NCBI RefSeq assembly: GCF_001420915.1
Contig: NZ_CP013021.1
Span: 2,832,001-2,896,000 of the forward strand
From: Agarivorans gilvus
GTDB taxonomy: Bacteria > Pseudomonadota > Gammaproteobacteria > Enterobacterales > Celerinatantimonadaceae
DNA length: 64,000 nt
Direction of reading: 5' to 3'
Shown: positions 43,410 through 52,537 of the stretch, one piece after another
How the letters are laid out: the number at the start of each line of letters is the position of its first letter
Numbering within the stretch: the stretch's first letter is position 1
The notes under the pieces: model-generated
Told to the model about the DNA's origin: nothing
The model's database searches: none
What the model saw: only the letters and a program-made list of their open reading frames with translations
Program-made: the position numbers and the translations under genes

Positions 43410-44519
43410 ATGGCTATTAGTGACTACTTACACGGCGTTCGTCGCTCAAGAGATAAGTTTAACTTTGCACTTGGGCGCAGCCTGTTCGACCGCAACTTGC
43501 CGCCACTAGCAAGGCTAGAGTCTTGCGACAGTGTCTTGATCGTACGTAGTGACGGAAAGATAGGCGACAGCTTAGTGGCGTCGTTTATCTATCCAGAACT
43601 AAAAAAAGCCAATCCGAATATAAGCATTGGGGTGCTTTGTACCGCCAACACCGCGGCGATGTATGAAAGTAACCCCGCTATTGACCATGTCCATCATTAT
43701 CCTAAACGCGCCAAGCTGTGGCAGGTGAAAAAACTCATCTCCCCGCTACCTTATTACCAAGCGGTAATATTTCTGCCCGAAACGGTAAAAGCACGAGACT
43801 TCTTGATGCTACGCTGCTTAAAGGCGCAACTTAACATCGGTATTGCCCAAGGCGTTGGTTTAATTAACTGCAACATTCGTGAGCAGGTGTTGGGTAAACC
43901 TAGTCAGCAATATTTTATCGAAGCCGCTAAGCGTTTAGGTGTTACGGTGGAAGATGCCAATTATCGCTATACTTTGCCAGCGGAAACCGAGCAAGCTGTA
44001 TTGGGTTTTTTAGCTGAAATGCGTGGCCAATATATTGCGCTAAACCCTTTTGGCAATGCTGGTAAGCGCTCATTTACCGAGGACCGACTCATACAAGTGG
44101 CGGCGGGCTTAAGAGAAGCCTTTCCCGAACTGCCCTTGGTGATACTCGCCTCGCCTAATAGCCAAGCTTTGGTAAGCCGAGTCGCTGAGCGCTTGGCCGG
44201 AGTGCATTGCTTAGCACAAACCCAAAGTATTGACCAAAATGCGGCGCTGATTAAACACAGTAAGTTGTTTATTAGTGTGGATACCGCCACCGTGCACTTA
44301 GCCCGTTGTTTTGCGAGTCCTATGGTCGCTATATATCGACCCGACCCCGCCAATTTCGCCATGTGGCAGCCTAACTATCAACCCACCGAAGTGGTGTTTT
44401 CTCGTGAACCGAGCAATTCCCAGGAAGAGGTTAACATCGGTGAGTTTGACTTGACCGAATTGCTGCAGAAGTGTCGTCAGCTTTTAGCTAGGTTGACTAC
44501 CGAGTCGGCGCAAGCTTAA
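43410..44519 (+). CDS. Glycosyltransferase family 9 protein
   Basis: A 369-residue heptosyltransferase-like protein: CDSVLIVRSDGKIGDSLVASFIYPELKKANP carries the GKIGD loop, and HSKLFISVDTATVHLARCFASPMVAIYRPD the C-terminal donor site (about 288-318). A roughly 37-residue basic N-terminal extension (DYLHGVRRSRDKFNFALGRSLF) precedes the domain. It is paired with the pyruvyl transferase gene and is the fourth GT9 gene in this window. Its sugar is unknown and may not be heptose. Confidence 0.8.
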   Translation: MAISDYLHGVRRSRDKFNFALGRSLFDRNLPPLARLESCDSVLIVRSDGKIGDSLVASFIYPELKKANPNISIGVLCTANTAAMYESNPAIDHVHHYPKRAKLWQVKKLISPLPYYQAVIFLPETVKARDFLMLRCLKAQLNIGIAQGVGLINCNIREQVLGKPSQQYFIEAAKRLGVTVEDANYRYTLPAETEQAVLGFLAEMRGQYIALNPFGNAGKRSFTEDRLIQVAAGLREAFPELPLVILASPNSQALVSRVAERLAGVHCLAQTQSIDQNAALIKHSKLFISVDTATVHLARCFASPMVAIYRPDPANFAMWQPNYQPTEVVFSREPSNSQEEVNIGEFDLTELLQKCRQLLARLTTESAQA

Positions 44520-44564
44520 TCACATATTGCCTAACTCAGTTTGCTAAGAGGCTAAAGCTGGTTG

Positions 44565-46339
44565 TTATTTGGCTTTTCTCAGGGTGTAGTTGCCCTTTAT
44601 TTTTCGCCATAGACCAAATCTACTGGTGCTGGGGAACATCACTATGCGGCGGATCTGCTGTAAGTCTTCATGCATCGCTACAGGGCCTGAATCGGTGGCG
44701 ACGGTAAATTGATAACCCACCTGTTTTACAATCTCTTTACTCTGTTGATTGTGGTTGCCGTAGGGGTAAGCAAAGGTGCTTAGTTCCCGCCCTAGCAAGT
44801 TTTCTAGATCCAGTTTGTTTTGCTGTATTTCATGACGTTGTTCGGCGTCGCTCAGTTCAGCCAATTTAGGGTGGTTAAGGGTATGTCCACCAATTTCAAC
44901 GTAACCGCTTTGGTCGATATCGCGCAGGGTTTCTGGGCTCATTAGCTCAAAGCGTTGTTCGGGTTTGCTGGGGTGCTCTACATCCCAACGGTTGTGATCA
45001 GTACCACTGACCGCATAGATGACTGCTTTGAACTGATATTTTTAAGTAAGGGCAACAGCAAGTCGTAATTGTCCTGATAGCCATCATCAAAGGTCAGAAT
45101 AATATAACGTTTGCCATGATCGAAGCGATGCTCTAGGCCGATATCGGCCAATTCACTGAAGGTGATGGGCGTTAAACCCATGAGCTTAATGGTTTGAAAG
45201 TGTTGCTCCAAACGTTCAGTGGTGACATAGGTGCCATAGGTTCCAGCCAAGCTGTCATCTTTAGTCACGCGGTGGTACATGATGATGGGAATTTCTTTTT
45301 GCTTGGTATAAACATAGGCCCGTTGGTAGAGCTTGAGCACTTGTTCACATACACCATCCAGGTCGTACTCGGCTTTAACCGCAGCTACCAGCTGTTCGCT
45401 CACTGGGGCCTGCTGCTGGAGTCCGGCTAATTGTTTGGCCAAGCTCGAGTAATCTATATCGAGTTCGGTTCTGCCGTCATCGGCTACATCGCCAAAGTTA
45501 CTGGCCAACGCTGCGGGCAGATTAGCTTGTGTAATATAGCCTAGTGCTTTGGCTTCACCCACGGCAAAGACCTGTTTTTGGCATAGCAGCGCTTCCATGG
45601 CTACGCGGCCGGCTCCAATCACTAAGTCGGCTTGCTGAATGGTTTCTCGAATATTGCTGCTGTAACCACAAAACTCCACCTTGGACTCAAATTCCGCAAA
45701 GCGAGCGTCGGGTCGACTGCCGCTAATCACTTGAACACGATAAGCATTTAAGTCGATGCATTGTTTCAATAGCTGATATACCAACTCACCTTTGGGACCG
45801 GTGAGGCGACCGATAATCTGAATCACTGGCTGTGAGTTGTTAGCTGCAGGCAAGGGATAAAATTCTTGGCTATTAATGCCGTTACGCAGCACGCTTACCT
45901 GTTCGCTGGGCACGCCTAAGTCACGAATAATTTGTTGGGCAATGTTTTCACATACCGCTAGAGCGTGGTAACCCAAGGCATGAAATTTTTTGCGTGAGCG
46001 ATGTACCGGTTGTCGGCCGTGTACGGTGGTGACCATCGGGGTATTGGTGAGCTTGCAGGCGATGTAGGCAGACCAACCTGAGGCTCGGCTATGGGCGTGA
46101 ACTAATTGAATTTTGTATCTAATAATTAAGTAGATAAGATAGAATACATGCCAAAATCGGCGTGGCAGACTACGTTTATTGAAACGCAACTTGAAATGTG
46201 GCCCTTGATGAGGGCAACTTAAGGTGTCGGACACATAAAATACTTGATGGCCTCGTTGCTTGAGTCGATCGCCAAGTTGAGTCGCGTAGACTTCGGCTCC
46301 AGTTACTTCTAACTGCGATAGAGCCATCAAAATATTCAT
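44565..46339 (-). pseudogene. GT4 glycosyltransferase-polysaccharide deacetylase fusion, frameshifted as sequenced
   Basis: The N-terminal part (residues 1-330) is a GT-B glycosyltransferase: MNILMALSQLEVTGAEVYATQLGDRLKQRGH, HAHSRASGWSAYIA, VSVLRNGINSQEFYPLP, IIGRLTGPKGELVYQLL and GRVAMEALLCQKQVF. A NodB-type deacetylase follows: PIIMYHRVTKDDSLAG, YIILTFDDGYQDNYDLLLPLL. The frame breaks at the T run 45039-45043 (A run on the coding strand); adding one base continues LKKYQFKAVIYAVSGTDHN and joins the piece at 44565-44942 (GYVEIGGHTLNHPKL ... STFAYPYGNHNQQSKEI), giving about 591 residues. The fusion may build and then deacetylate the same glycan. Confidence 0.82.
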
Positions 46340-46459
46340 AAATATGATAAACCTTGCTGTAGTTTGGTAGCATATTCTACAGAACAGGAATGACTAAGCC
46401 TAGTGCTGGTAATCGCGTTGGGCTGGATGATAAAAATGGATAAAAAATGACAAAGGTGG

Positions 46460-49400
46460 ATGAATATTTTGCTGAATAATTTATTCATTCGGGGCTATTC
46501 ACTCAGCGCTTTATTTAAACTGCTATTGGTTTTGCTGTGTCTGAGTGGCAGTTTTAACGCCCAAGCCCGAACCGCGCGTGTATTAGTATTAAATTCTTAT
46601 CCGGCGGGGCCACAGTGGAATGCCGAGTTTGATCGCGGCTTACGTCAGGCTACCGTCGAACAATCAATATGGTTGTTTACGCGGCAAATATCACCTTCGG
46701 CCAATCCAGATGCCAGCTACCGAATGGCTCAAGATGAACTGTTGAAGCAAACTTTGCTCTACTACCAGTTTGATTTGGTGGTTAGTGTTGGCGAGCAGGC
46801 TTTAACTCAGCTGCTTGATTTGCAAGATCAAGAATTGCTACAGGTACCGGTGATCGCCGCCGGAGCAGACCTCTCAGCTTATATGGGCGCCAGTGGGCGT
46901 TTGTTGAGTGGTATTCACGAACAGCTTCCTTTACGTGAAAACTTGTTACTCATTCGCCAGTTAGTTCCTGACCTAGAAGCCATCCATCTATTGACTGATG
47001 ACAGCCCCACCGGGCAGCAGATTCGTAATAATTTTGTGCAACTGGCTAAGCAATTTGCGATTTCCTACACCCTTTGGCAGGGCCACAATTACGAAGAAGT
47101 TAAAGCCAAAACCTCACAACTTTCGCGAAATCAAGCGGTGTTATTGGGCAATATGCAGTTGTCTAAGATTGGTCAAAAGCCGCTGTCAGAGCAGGCCATT
47201 GCCTCTTTGTCTGAGGCCTCTAGAGCGCCCCTATTTAGTTTATGGGGTGGGGCTATTGGCCAAGGAGCGGTGGGCGGCTTTGTCAGCCTACCCAATACTT
47301 TAGGCGAAGCAGTGGGCCAAATGCTTAACCAAGTATTGCAAGGCACCGATATTCGCGATATTCCAATCGAGGCTCGACCTCCCCAGCATTACCTTTTCGA
47401 TAGTGAACAGCTCGCTCGCTGGAAAATATCACCAACTAATTTGGCCCCTAATAGCATATTGCTTAATCAGCGTGCTTATCAAACTTGGTTTGAACGTTAT
47501 CGCTCACTATTGATTGCAACGGTAATCTGCTTTGTACTGGCCGCCGTTGCTTATGCCATTTGGTTACTTAACCGCCGTTTGAAGCGCCAAGCTTTGGCTG
47601 AGCGCAGGCTATTAGATAGGGTCTTTACTTTTACTGAGCAGGCCTGTGCTTTGCTCGATGGTGACGGTCATGTGCTGTTAATGAATCAGGCGATGAAACA
47701 ACTGTTGGGTGAGCGAGCCGATTTTCTAGTTGGTAACTCTATGCTAGATAGCCATATTTGGCAGAGTCAGCTCGATTTAAAACAGCAGCTGAGGGAGGCC
47801 ATCGCTCATGGTTTAAATGGTGAAACGCAGCGCTTTCAGGCTGACTTTGTGCAGCAAGGTAGCACTTCCTTATATGACTTTTCGGTGAAGCCACAGGTGC
47901 GCCAAAGGGGTCAAGTGGATGGTTTGGTGCTGGAGATGCGTGACTTAAGCCCAATCCAGCAGCAACAGTGGCAACTTAAACAGAGTGAACAATATTATCG
48001 CAGCTTGTTTGAATACAGCCCGGCGATGTTGTTTCTGGTGAACCGCTTAGGGGTTATTGTCTGTTGCAACCAAGTGGCGGCAGAGCATCTTGGTTTTAGT
48101 CAGCAACAGTTAAATTTAACTCAGTTACGTACCTTATATACCGACGAGCAACAACAACTGAGTTTGTTATCGTATCTTCATGGTATAGGGCAGGCCAGAC
48201 AAACTCGACAAGTGGCTTATCGTAGTAATCAAGGTAAAACCCTTTGGTTTAAAGAGTCTTTTGTGAAAATGGCTGACGATGATCTGTATATGTTGGTCTG
48301 TGAAGATATCACCACCACTCGAAGCTTGGCTAAAGAGCTGGATTTTCACGCCAATTACGATTCGCTCACTGGGATCTATAACCGTGGCTTTTTTGAGCGT
48401 CGCTTAGAGTATTTACTAGGCGATAAGCAACCCAATGACCTACAGCATGCTTTGTTATTTATCGATTTGGCTCAATTTAAGGTGATTAACGACACCTTTG
48501 GTCATGCCTCGGGTGACCAAGCCTTGAAACAGGTGGCGGGAGTATTAGACCAGATGCTACCTGAACAGGCGATAGTAGCGCGTTTAGGTAGCGATGAATT
48601 TGCCATTTTACTTGAGCAAACCTCCCAGCAAGATAGCCTAGCCTTTGCCGATAAAGTGATAGATAAACTTAGCGATACGCATTATGTTCACGACGAGCGC
48701 ATGTTTAGCTTTGGCTGTAGCATCGGGGTCACCTTATTTCAGCAGCAGCAAGGTTCTTCTCAGCAAGTATTGGCGCAGGCCGATAATGCCTGTTTCACTG
48801 CTAAGTCTTTGGGGCGCAGTCGTGTCTACCTGTATCAAATGGATGACAGAATGCTGTTGGAGCGGCAAGGGCAAATAGAATGGGTGACCCGGATCCAAAA
48901 AGCGCTGCGTGAGGAGCGCTTCTTATTGTATGCCCAACCCATCGTGCCGGTTTCTGCCTCCGATAGTGATTACTTACACTATGAAGTGCTGATTCGAATG
49001 ATTGACGAAGAAGGTCGAGTGGTTCCTCCGGGGGCATTTCTACCAGCGGCGGAAAACTACAATTTAGCCGACCGTATTGACCGAGTGGTGATTGCCAAAA
49101 GCCTGCAATGGCTGAGCGAAAACCCGGGGCATTTAACCCGTTTAAATATGTGTTCAATGAATCTATCCGGCCAGTCTTTAGGCAATACCGAGTTTGTTGA
49201 ATGGTTGTTGGCTACCCTTGAAAGTAGCGCTTTGCCGATGAATAAACTGTGTTTTGAAACCACCGAGACGGTAGCAATTGCTAACTTGGATGTCGCCACC
49301 CAGTTTTTCCAAAAAGTTCGCCAGCTAGGCTGTAAAATCGCGCTTGATGATTTTGGCTCAGGGCTATCCTCTTTCGGCTATTTAAAGCAGCTGCCCATTG

Positions 49401-49630
49401 ATTACCTAAAAATTGATGGCATTTTCATTCGTGATTTGGAAAACGATAAAATGGATGCAGCCATTGTAAAGAGTATTAACCAAATGGCTCAGGTGATGGG
49501 TAAGAAAACCATTGCCGAGTTTGTGGAAAATGAGGCGATTAATCAGATATTGGCCGAAATCGGTGTGGATTACGCTCAGGGCTACCATTTTGGTAAACCT
49601 GTTCCGATGGAAATGTTGGTATTGAAATAA
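46460..49630 (+). CDS. Membrane sensor protein with periplasmic ABC-substrate-binding-like domain, PAS, GGDEF and EAL domains
   Basis: A 1056-residue cyclic-di-GMP protein: signal/anchor helix (18-36), periplasmic ABC_sub_bind-like domain (about 40-330), second membrane helix (about 350-370), two PAS-like modules (about 385-500 and 505-620), GGDEF (about 630-790) and EAL (about 805-1055). The GGDEF site reads GSDEF. The EAL motif reads EVL (HYEVLIRM), with LNMCSMNLSG, the catalytic DDFGSGLSSFGYLKQLPIDYLKIDG and AQGYHFGKP preserved, so phosphodiesterase activity is more likely than cyclase. AAGGTGG directly abuts the ATG; a TTG at codon 4 is better spaced and may be the real start. Confidence 0.88.
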   Translation: MNILLNNLFIRGYSLSALFKLLLVLLCLSGSFNAQARTARVLVLNSYPAGPQWNAEFDRGLRQATVEQSIWLFTRQISPSANPDASYRMAQDELLKQTLLYYQFDLVVSVGEQALTQLLDLQDQELLQVPVIAAGADLSAYMGASGRLLSGIHEQLPLRENLLLIRQLVPDLEAIHLLTDDSPTGQQIRNNFVQLAKQFAISYTLWQGHNYEEVKAKTSQLSRNQAVLLGNMQLSKIGQKPLSEQAIASLSEASRAPLFSLWGGAIGQGAVGGFVSLPNTLGEAVGQMLNQVLQGTDIRDIPIEARPPQHYLFDSEQLARWKISPTNLAPNSILLNQRAYQTWFERYRSLLIATVICFVLAAVAYAIWLLNRRLKRQALAERRLLDRVFTFTEQACALLDGDGHVLLMNQAMKQLLGERADFLVGNSMLDSHIWQSQLDLKQQLREAIAHGLNGETQRFQADFVQQGSTSLYDFSVKPQVRQRGQVDGLVLEMRDLSPIQQQQWQLKQSEQYYRSLFEYSPAMLFLVNRLGVIVCCNQVAAEHLGFSQQQLNLTQLRTLYTDEQQQLSLLSYLHGIGQARQTRQVAYRSNQGKTLWFKESFVKMADDDLYMLVCEDITTTRSLAKELDFHANYDSLTGIYNRGFFERRLEYLLGDKQPNDLQHALLFIDLAQFKVINDTFGHASGDQALKQVAGVLDQMLPEQAIVARLGSDEFAILLEQTSQQDSLAFADKVIDKLSDTHYVHDERMFSFGCSIGVTLFQQQQGSSQQVLAQADNACFTAKSLGRSRVYLYQMDDRMLLERQGQIEWVTRIQKALREERFLLYAQPIVPVSASDSDYLHYEVLIRMIDEEGRVVPPGAFLPAAENYNLADRIDRVVIAKSLQWLSENPGHLTRLNMCSMNLSGQSLGNTEFVEWLLATLESSALPMNKLCFETTETVAIANLDVATQFFQKVRQLGCKIALDDFGSGLSSFGYLKQLPIDYLKIDGIFIRDLENDKMDAAIVKSINQMAQVMGKKTIAEFVENEAINQILAEIGVDYAQGYHFGKPVPMEMLVLK

Positions 49631-49677
49631 TACCGTTGTTGCTGTGTTATTAAGTCTTTTTTCAGGAGCGTTACTAA

Positions 49678-50436
49678 TTGAGTGCTGAAGCGCCACGTTT
49701 ATATTGTCTGCCAGATGCCGACTTGAGTTATGCCGAGCTGTTGCAACAGCGTTTTGCGATGCAAGGCGTAGTCGACTTACCTACAAGCGGCTTTTGTCTA
49801 TTGCTGGATAGTGAAGGCTTAAGCTTACGTTGGTGTGATGAAGCCAAGCTGGGGGCGGTTAAAGTCGACTTTTTATCAGGTAAAGCGGCTCATCGTCGTC
49901 ATTATGGTGGCGCAGAGGCTGTCAGTAAGGCAGTAGGTGTGAAAAAAGGTCAGCGTCCTAGTGTGATAGATGCCACTGCTGGCTTAGGTAGAGATGCTTT
50001 TGTACTGGCGAATTTAGGTTGCCAAGTCACCATGTTTGAGCGCTCCCCTTGGGTGGCCGCCTTATTGGAAGACGGTTTAAATCGAGCTAAAGCCGACCCA
50101 GAGATTGGTGAGTGGGTGGCGCAACGAATGAAGCTAGTTCATGCCAATAGCATTAGTGATATTCAGCAACATCAGCTTCAAGCCGAGGTGGTATATTTAG
50201 ACCCCATGTACCCTCATCGCAAGAAATCTGCGCAAGTGAAAAAGGAAATGCGCATCTTTCAACAGTTGGTGGGAGCGGATGCGGATGCCGATAAGTTATT
50301 ACAACAGGCTTTGCAGATTGCCACTCGGCGAGTGGTGGTAAAACGCCCCAGTAGCGCAGCCCCGCTTGCTGGAAAAGCGGCGGCCAATCAGCTCAATACC
50401 AAGACCCATCGATTCGATATCTATTCACTCATTTAG
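49678..50436 (+). CDS. rsmJ: 16S rRNA (guanine-1516-N2)-methyltransferase
   Basis: A 252-residue SAM-dependent methyltransferase of 16S rRNA G1516. It has the SAM motif PSVIDATAGLGRDAFVLANLG (about 100-120), VYLDPMYPHRKKSAQVKKEMRIFQQLVG and the C-terminal VVVKRPSSAAPLAG ... THRFDIYSL, all characteristic of RsmJ/YhiQ. The start codon is TTG, chosen because AGGAG (49664-49668) lies nine bases upstream. It begins 47 bp after the GGDEF-EAL gene. Confidence 0.95.
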   Translation: MSAEAPRLYCLPDADLSYAELLQQRFAMQGVVDLPTSGFCLLLDSEGLSLRWCDEAKLGAVKVDFLSGKAAHRRHYGGAEAVSKAVGVKKGQRPSVIDATAGLGRDAFVLANLGCQVTMFERSPWVAALLEDGLNRAKADPEIGEWVAQRMKLVHANSISDIQQHQLQAEVVYLDPMYPHRKKSAQVKKEMRIFQQLVGADADADKLLQQALQIATRRVVVKRPSSAAPLAGKAAANQLNTKTHRFDIYSLI

Positions 50437-50628
50437 TTTGCTTTACTTAGTTAAATGTTATTGTCCAGCAAAGAGCTTATTTTTGATCAAGAGACTGGGC
50501 TTATTTATTGATTTTCAAAAGATTGTGCTATTTAAAATAGCTAAATTTTTCATCGGCAAGGGGCTTCTTCTCGCTATATAAAGTTTATAAAACATAAGCT
50601 TAGCTGCAAATTCGACAATAAGGCCCGG

Positions 50629-50650
50629 TTCCATGATCTAGATCACTTAT
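50629..50650. promoter_or_regulatory. CRP-like site
   Basis: The 12-bp core TGATCTAGATCA (50634-50645) equals the centre of the CRP consensus and is fully palindromic; the right half (TCACT) matches four of five positions and the left half (CATGA) three of five. It lies about 85 bp upstream of the predicted start of the candidate sRNA. Confidence 0.5.
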
Positions 50651-50693
50651 TGGTCGAATTTAAGTGAGCTTGATCGAATTTCTTGGGATTAAA

Positions 50694-50710
50694 GGGGAAA
50701 ATGCTTGCAT
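50694..50710 (+). promoter_or_regulatory. Sigma-54-like promoter
   Basis: GGGGAAAATGCTTGCA places GG and GC ten bases apart, with a perfect TTGCA -12 element (50705-50709); the -24 element is GGGGA instead of TGGCA. The expected start is near 50720. No sigma-70 pair of comparable quality was seen. Confidence 0.4.
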
Positions 50711-50719
50711 CAAGAAAAC

Positions 50720-50830
50720 GCTATCATTACTCTATTTCTATCGTTCCAAGGACTGGCGCGATAAAGAAATAAGATCTGACCTTTGTTGACCGACAGAAAA
50801 ACTGGAGAAGCCATTGCTTCTCCTTTTTTT
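50720..50830 (+). ncRNA. Candidate intergenic small RNA
   Basis: The layout is that of an Hfq-type sRNA: a promoter-like element, a 5' stem-loop (TATTTCTATCG at 50733-50743 pairing with CGATAAAGAAATA at 50759-50771 around a 15-nt loop), an unstructured AU-rich linker (AGATCTGACCTTTGTTGACC), and a terminator with an 8-bp stem and seven T residues. No open frame of note is present. I do not recognise a known family. The terminator is bidirectional and may exist only for the GNAT gene, so transcription must be shown. Confidence 0.4.
50804..50830. terminator. Bidirectional Rho-independent terminator
   Basis: GGAGAAGC (50804-50811), loop CATT, GCTTCTCC (50816-50823), followed by seven T residues on the plus strand; on the minus strand the stem is followed by AGTTTTTCTG, 18 bp after the GNAT stop codon. 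Confidence 0.85.
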
Positions 50831-50840
50831 CGCCTAAATT

Positions 50841-51254
50841 TTAGGGCTTGAGTGCTTGTTCCATTTTCACATAGGCCACCCCATGTTTATCGAAACTCTC
50901 ACTGCAAACGCTAAAACCTAAGCTCTGGTAAAAGCCGATTGCGCTGCAGCGCGCATCAAACCAAAATCTCTCCAGCCCTTTGTATTGGTGTTGCTCGATT
51001 AAGTGCTGTAGTAACTGACGACCAAAGCCACGACCTTGATAGCGCTCTAGGCAGGCAAACTTGCGTAGTCTTAACTGACCTTGCTCGGTAAATAGTGACG
51101 CGACAATCACTAATTCATCGCCCAAGGAGCCGCCAAAATGCTGACCCTGTTGGTCTTCAGCCACCCGACAAAATTCAATGGGGTGTTGGGGCCATAATAC
51201 TTGTTGGCGGATCGCCAGCGTTTGCTCAGCGGTAATTGGGTGAATACTGATCAT
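50841..51254 (-). CDS. GNAT family N-acetyltransferase downstream of fabV
   Basis: A 137-residue GNAT protein: LRLRKFACLERYQGRGFGRQLLQHLIEQ carries the RYQGRGFG acetyl-CoA loop, and FWFDARCSAIGFYQSLGFSVCSESFDKHGVAYVKME the C-terminal half. It resembles ElaA/YjcF-like small acetyltransferases of unknown substrate. Its ATG overlaps the fabV stop by four bases, so the genes are coupled. Confidence 0.82.
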   Translation of the reverse strand: MISIHPITAEQTLAIRQQVLWPQHPIEFCRVAEDQQGQHFGGSLGDELVIVASLFTEQGQLRLRKFACLERYQGRGFGRQLLQHLIEQHQYKGLERFWFDARCSAIGFYQSLGFSVCSESFDKHGVAYVKMEQALKP

Positions 51255-52444
51255 GGTTGTAATGCCTGAAGCGCCGCCACGTTAATGGCTTGCTGGTAGT
51301 CGACACCTTCTACAGCAAAGCCATTTAATTGCAAAAAGGCTTGCTTATATCCGGCGAAATCGGTGATTTGCTTAAAATTATCGCTGGTGATTAAGGGATA
51401 GCGTTGGTCTATTTGCTGTTGCACTGCGCTGCTTAGCTCGTAGTCGTCGATGCGCAGCTGTTGTTGCTCATCCAGTTTAACGACTCCATTTTGCGGGTAT
51501 AAATGTTGGCTAAACAAGCGGTAGCTTTGCTCTAAGCATTCTTCATGTAGGCCTTGTTCTTTCATCACTTTATAAAGCAGTGCGATGTAGGGCGACATTA
51601 CCGGAATATAAACGCTGGCCTTGGTCACCAAAGCCTTGCAGACGCAGGCGTAGGCGTGGCCTTGTAGCTCTTGGCTCAATTGTTTATCGAGGCTAAGAGC
51701 GGTGGCATGCAGATGTTGCTTGGCGCGGCCTATGGTGCCATCACGATAAATGGCAGCGGTACGCTCGGGGCCAACATAGGAATAAGCAATGGTGGTACAG
51801 CCCTTGGCGAGTACCTTGGCTTGTCGCAATGCGTCGATCCAGTTTTGCCATTCATCTCCGCCCATCACCTTGCAAGTGGCTTCTAGTTCTTCACTACTGG
51901 CCACCTCCACGGTTTGTGGCTCGAGTTGTTCGGTCTGTAAATTAATACTGTAACCGGATAGTGCTTGGTCGGTGGTTTTTAATACCGATTGCCATTGCCC
52001 TGACTCGGTATGGCGTTTGCCAGTGGCTAAGCTATAGATGACTAAGTCGACCTGACCACCAAATTGGCTTTTAATGTATTCAATTACCTCGGCGCGCATC
52101 GCTGGTGAAAAAGCATCGCCGATAAAGTTTTTGGCAATTAAGCCCTGCTGCTCTGCCAATTCACGAAAGTAGATATTGTTGTACCAGCCCGCCGTGCCAA
52201 GGCCTTTTTCACTGGGGCCGCGTTCAAAAGATAGGCCAATGGTATCGGCGTGGCCGGCAAAGGCCAGACTGAGCCGTGAGGCTAAACCAAAGCCCGAGGA
52301 GGCGCCCAGAATCAGCACTTTTTTAGCGCCTTGTATCGCTGGCTGCTGTTTTAGGTAGTTAACTTGCTGTTGTAGATTGGCTTGGCAACCTAGAGGGTGA
52401 CAGTTACGTGCTACATTGCCAGTGAGTTGCGGAGAAATAATCAT
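51251..52444 (-). CDS. fabV: Enoyl-ACP/trans-2-enoyl-CoA reductase FabV
   Basis: A 397-residue NADH-dependent enoyl reductase for the last step of each fatty-acid elongation cycle; FabV is the triclosan-resistant class first described in Vibrio. The start IISPQLTGNVARNCHPLGCQANLQQQVNYLK, the NADH site VLILGASSGFGLASRLSLAF, the active-site Tyr-Lys spacing YRDGTIGRAK and SVYIPVMSPYIALLYKVMKE are typical. I start at MIISP (GGAACAG eight bases upstream), four codons inside the longest frame, since family members begin there. Confidence 0.93.
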   Translation of the reverse strand: MIISPQLTGNVARNCHPLGCQANLQQQVNYLKQQPAIQGAKKVLILGASSGFGLASRLSLAFAGHADTIGLSFERGPSEKGLGTAGWYNNIYFRELAEQQGLIAKNFIGDAFSPAMRAEVIEYIKSQFGGQVDLVIYSLATGKRHTESGQWQSVLKTTDQALSGYSINLQTEQLEPQTVEVASSEELEATCKVMGGDEWQNWIDALRQAKVLAKGCTTIAYSYVGPERTAAIYRDGTIGRAKQHLHATALSLDKQLSQELQGHAYACVCKALVTKASVYIPVMSPYIALLYKVMKEQGLHEECLEQSYRLFSQHLYPQNGVVKLDEQQQLRIDDYELSSAVQQQIDQRYPLITSDNFKQITDFAGYKQAFLQLNGFAVEGVDYQQAINVAALQALQP

Positions 52445-52537
52445 CGGCTGTTCCATTTTATCGGTGAATGAATAGTCTACAGCGTTTGGTGCTTGGAGAG
52501 GCTAAGTTATATCAAGCTGAGCAGCGATAGTGCAACT

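Noticed and set aside
34204..46339. Phase-variable (contingency) polysaccharide loci
   Set aside because: The runs are only 3-5 bases, far shorter than known slippage tracts, and tdh and waaA are not surface-variation genes; kept only as an alternative to sequencing error.
50366..50581. 71-codon frame after rsmJ
   Set aside because: It overlaps the end of rsmJ in another frame and has no ribosome site or family.
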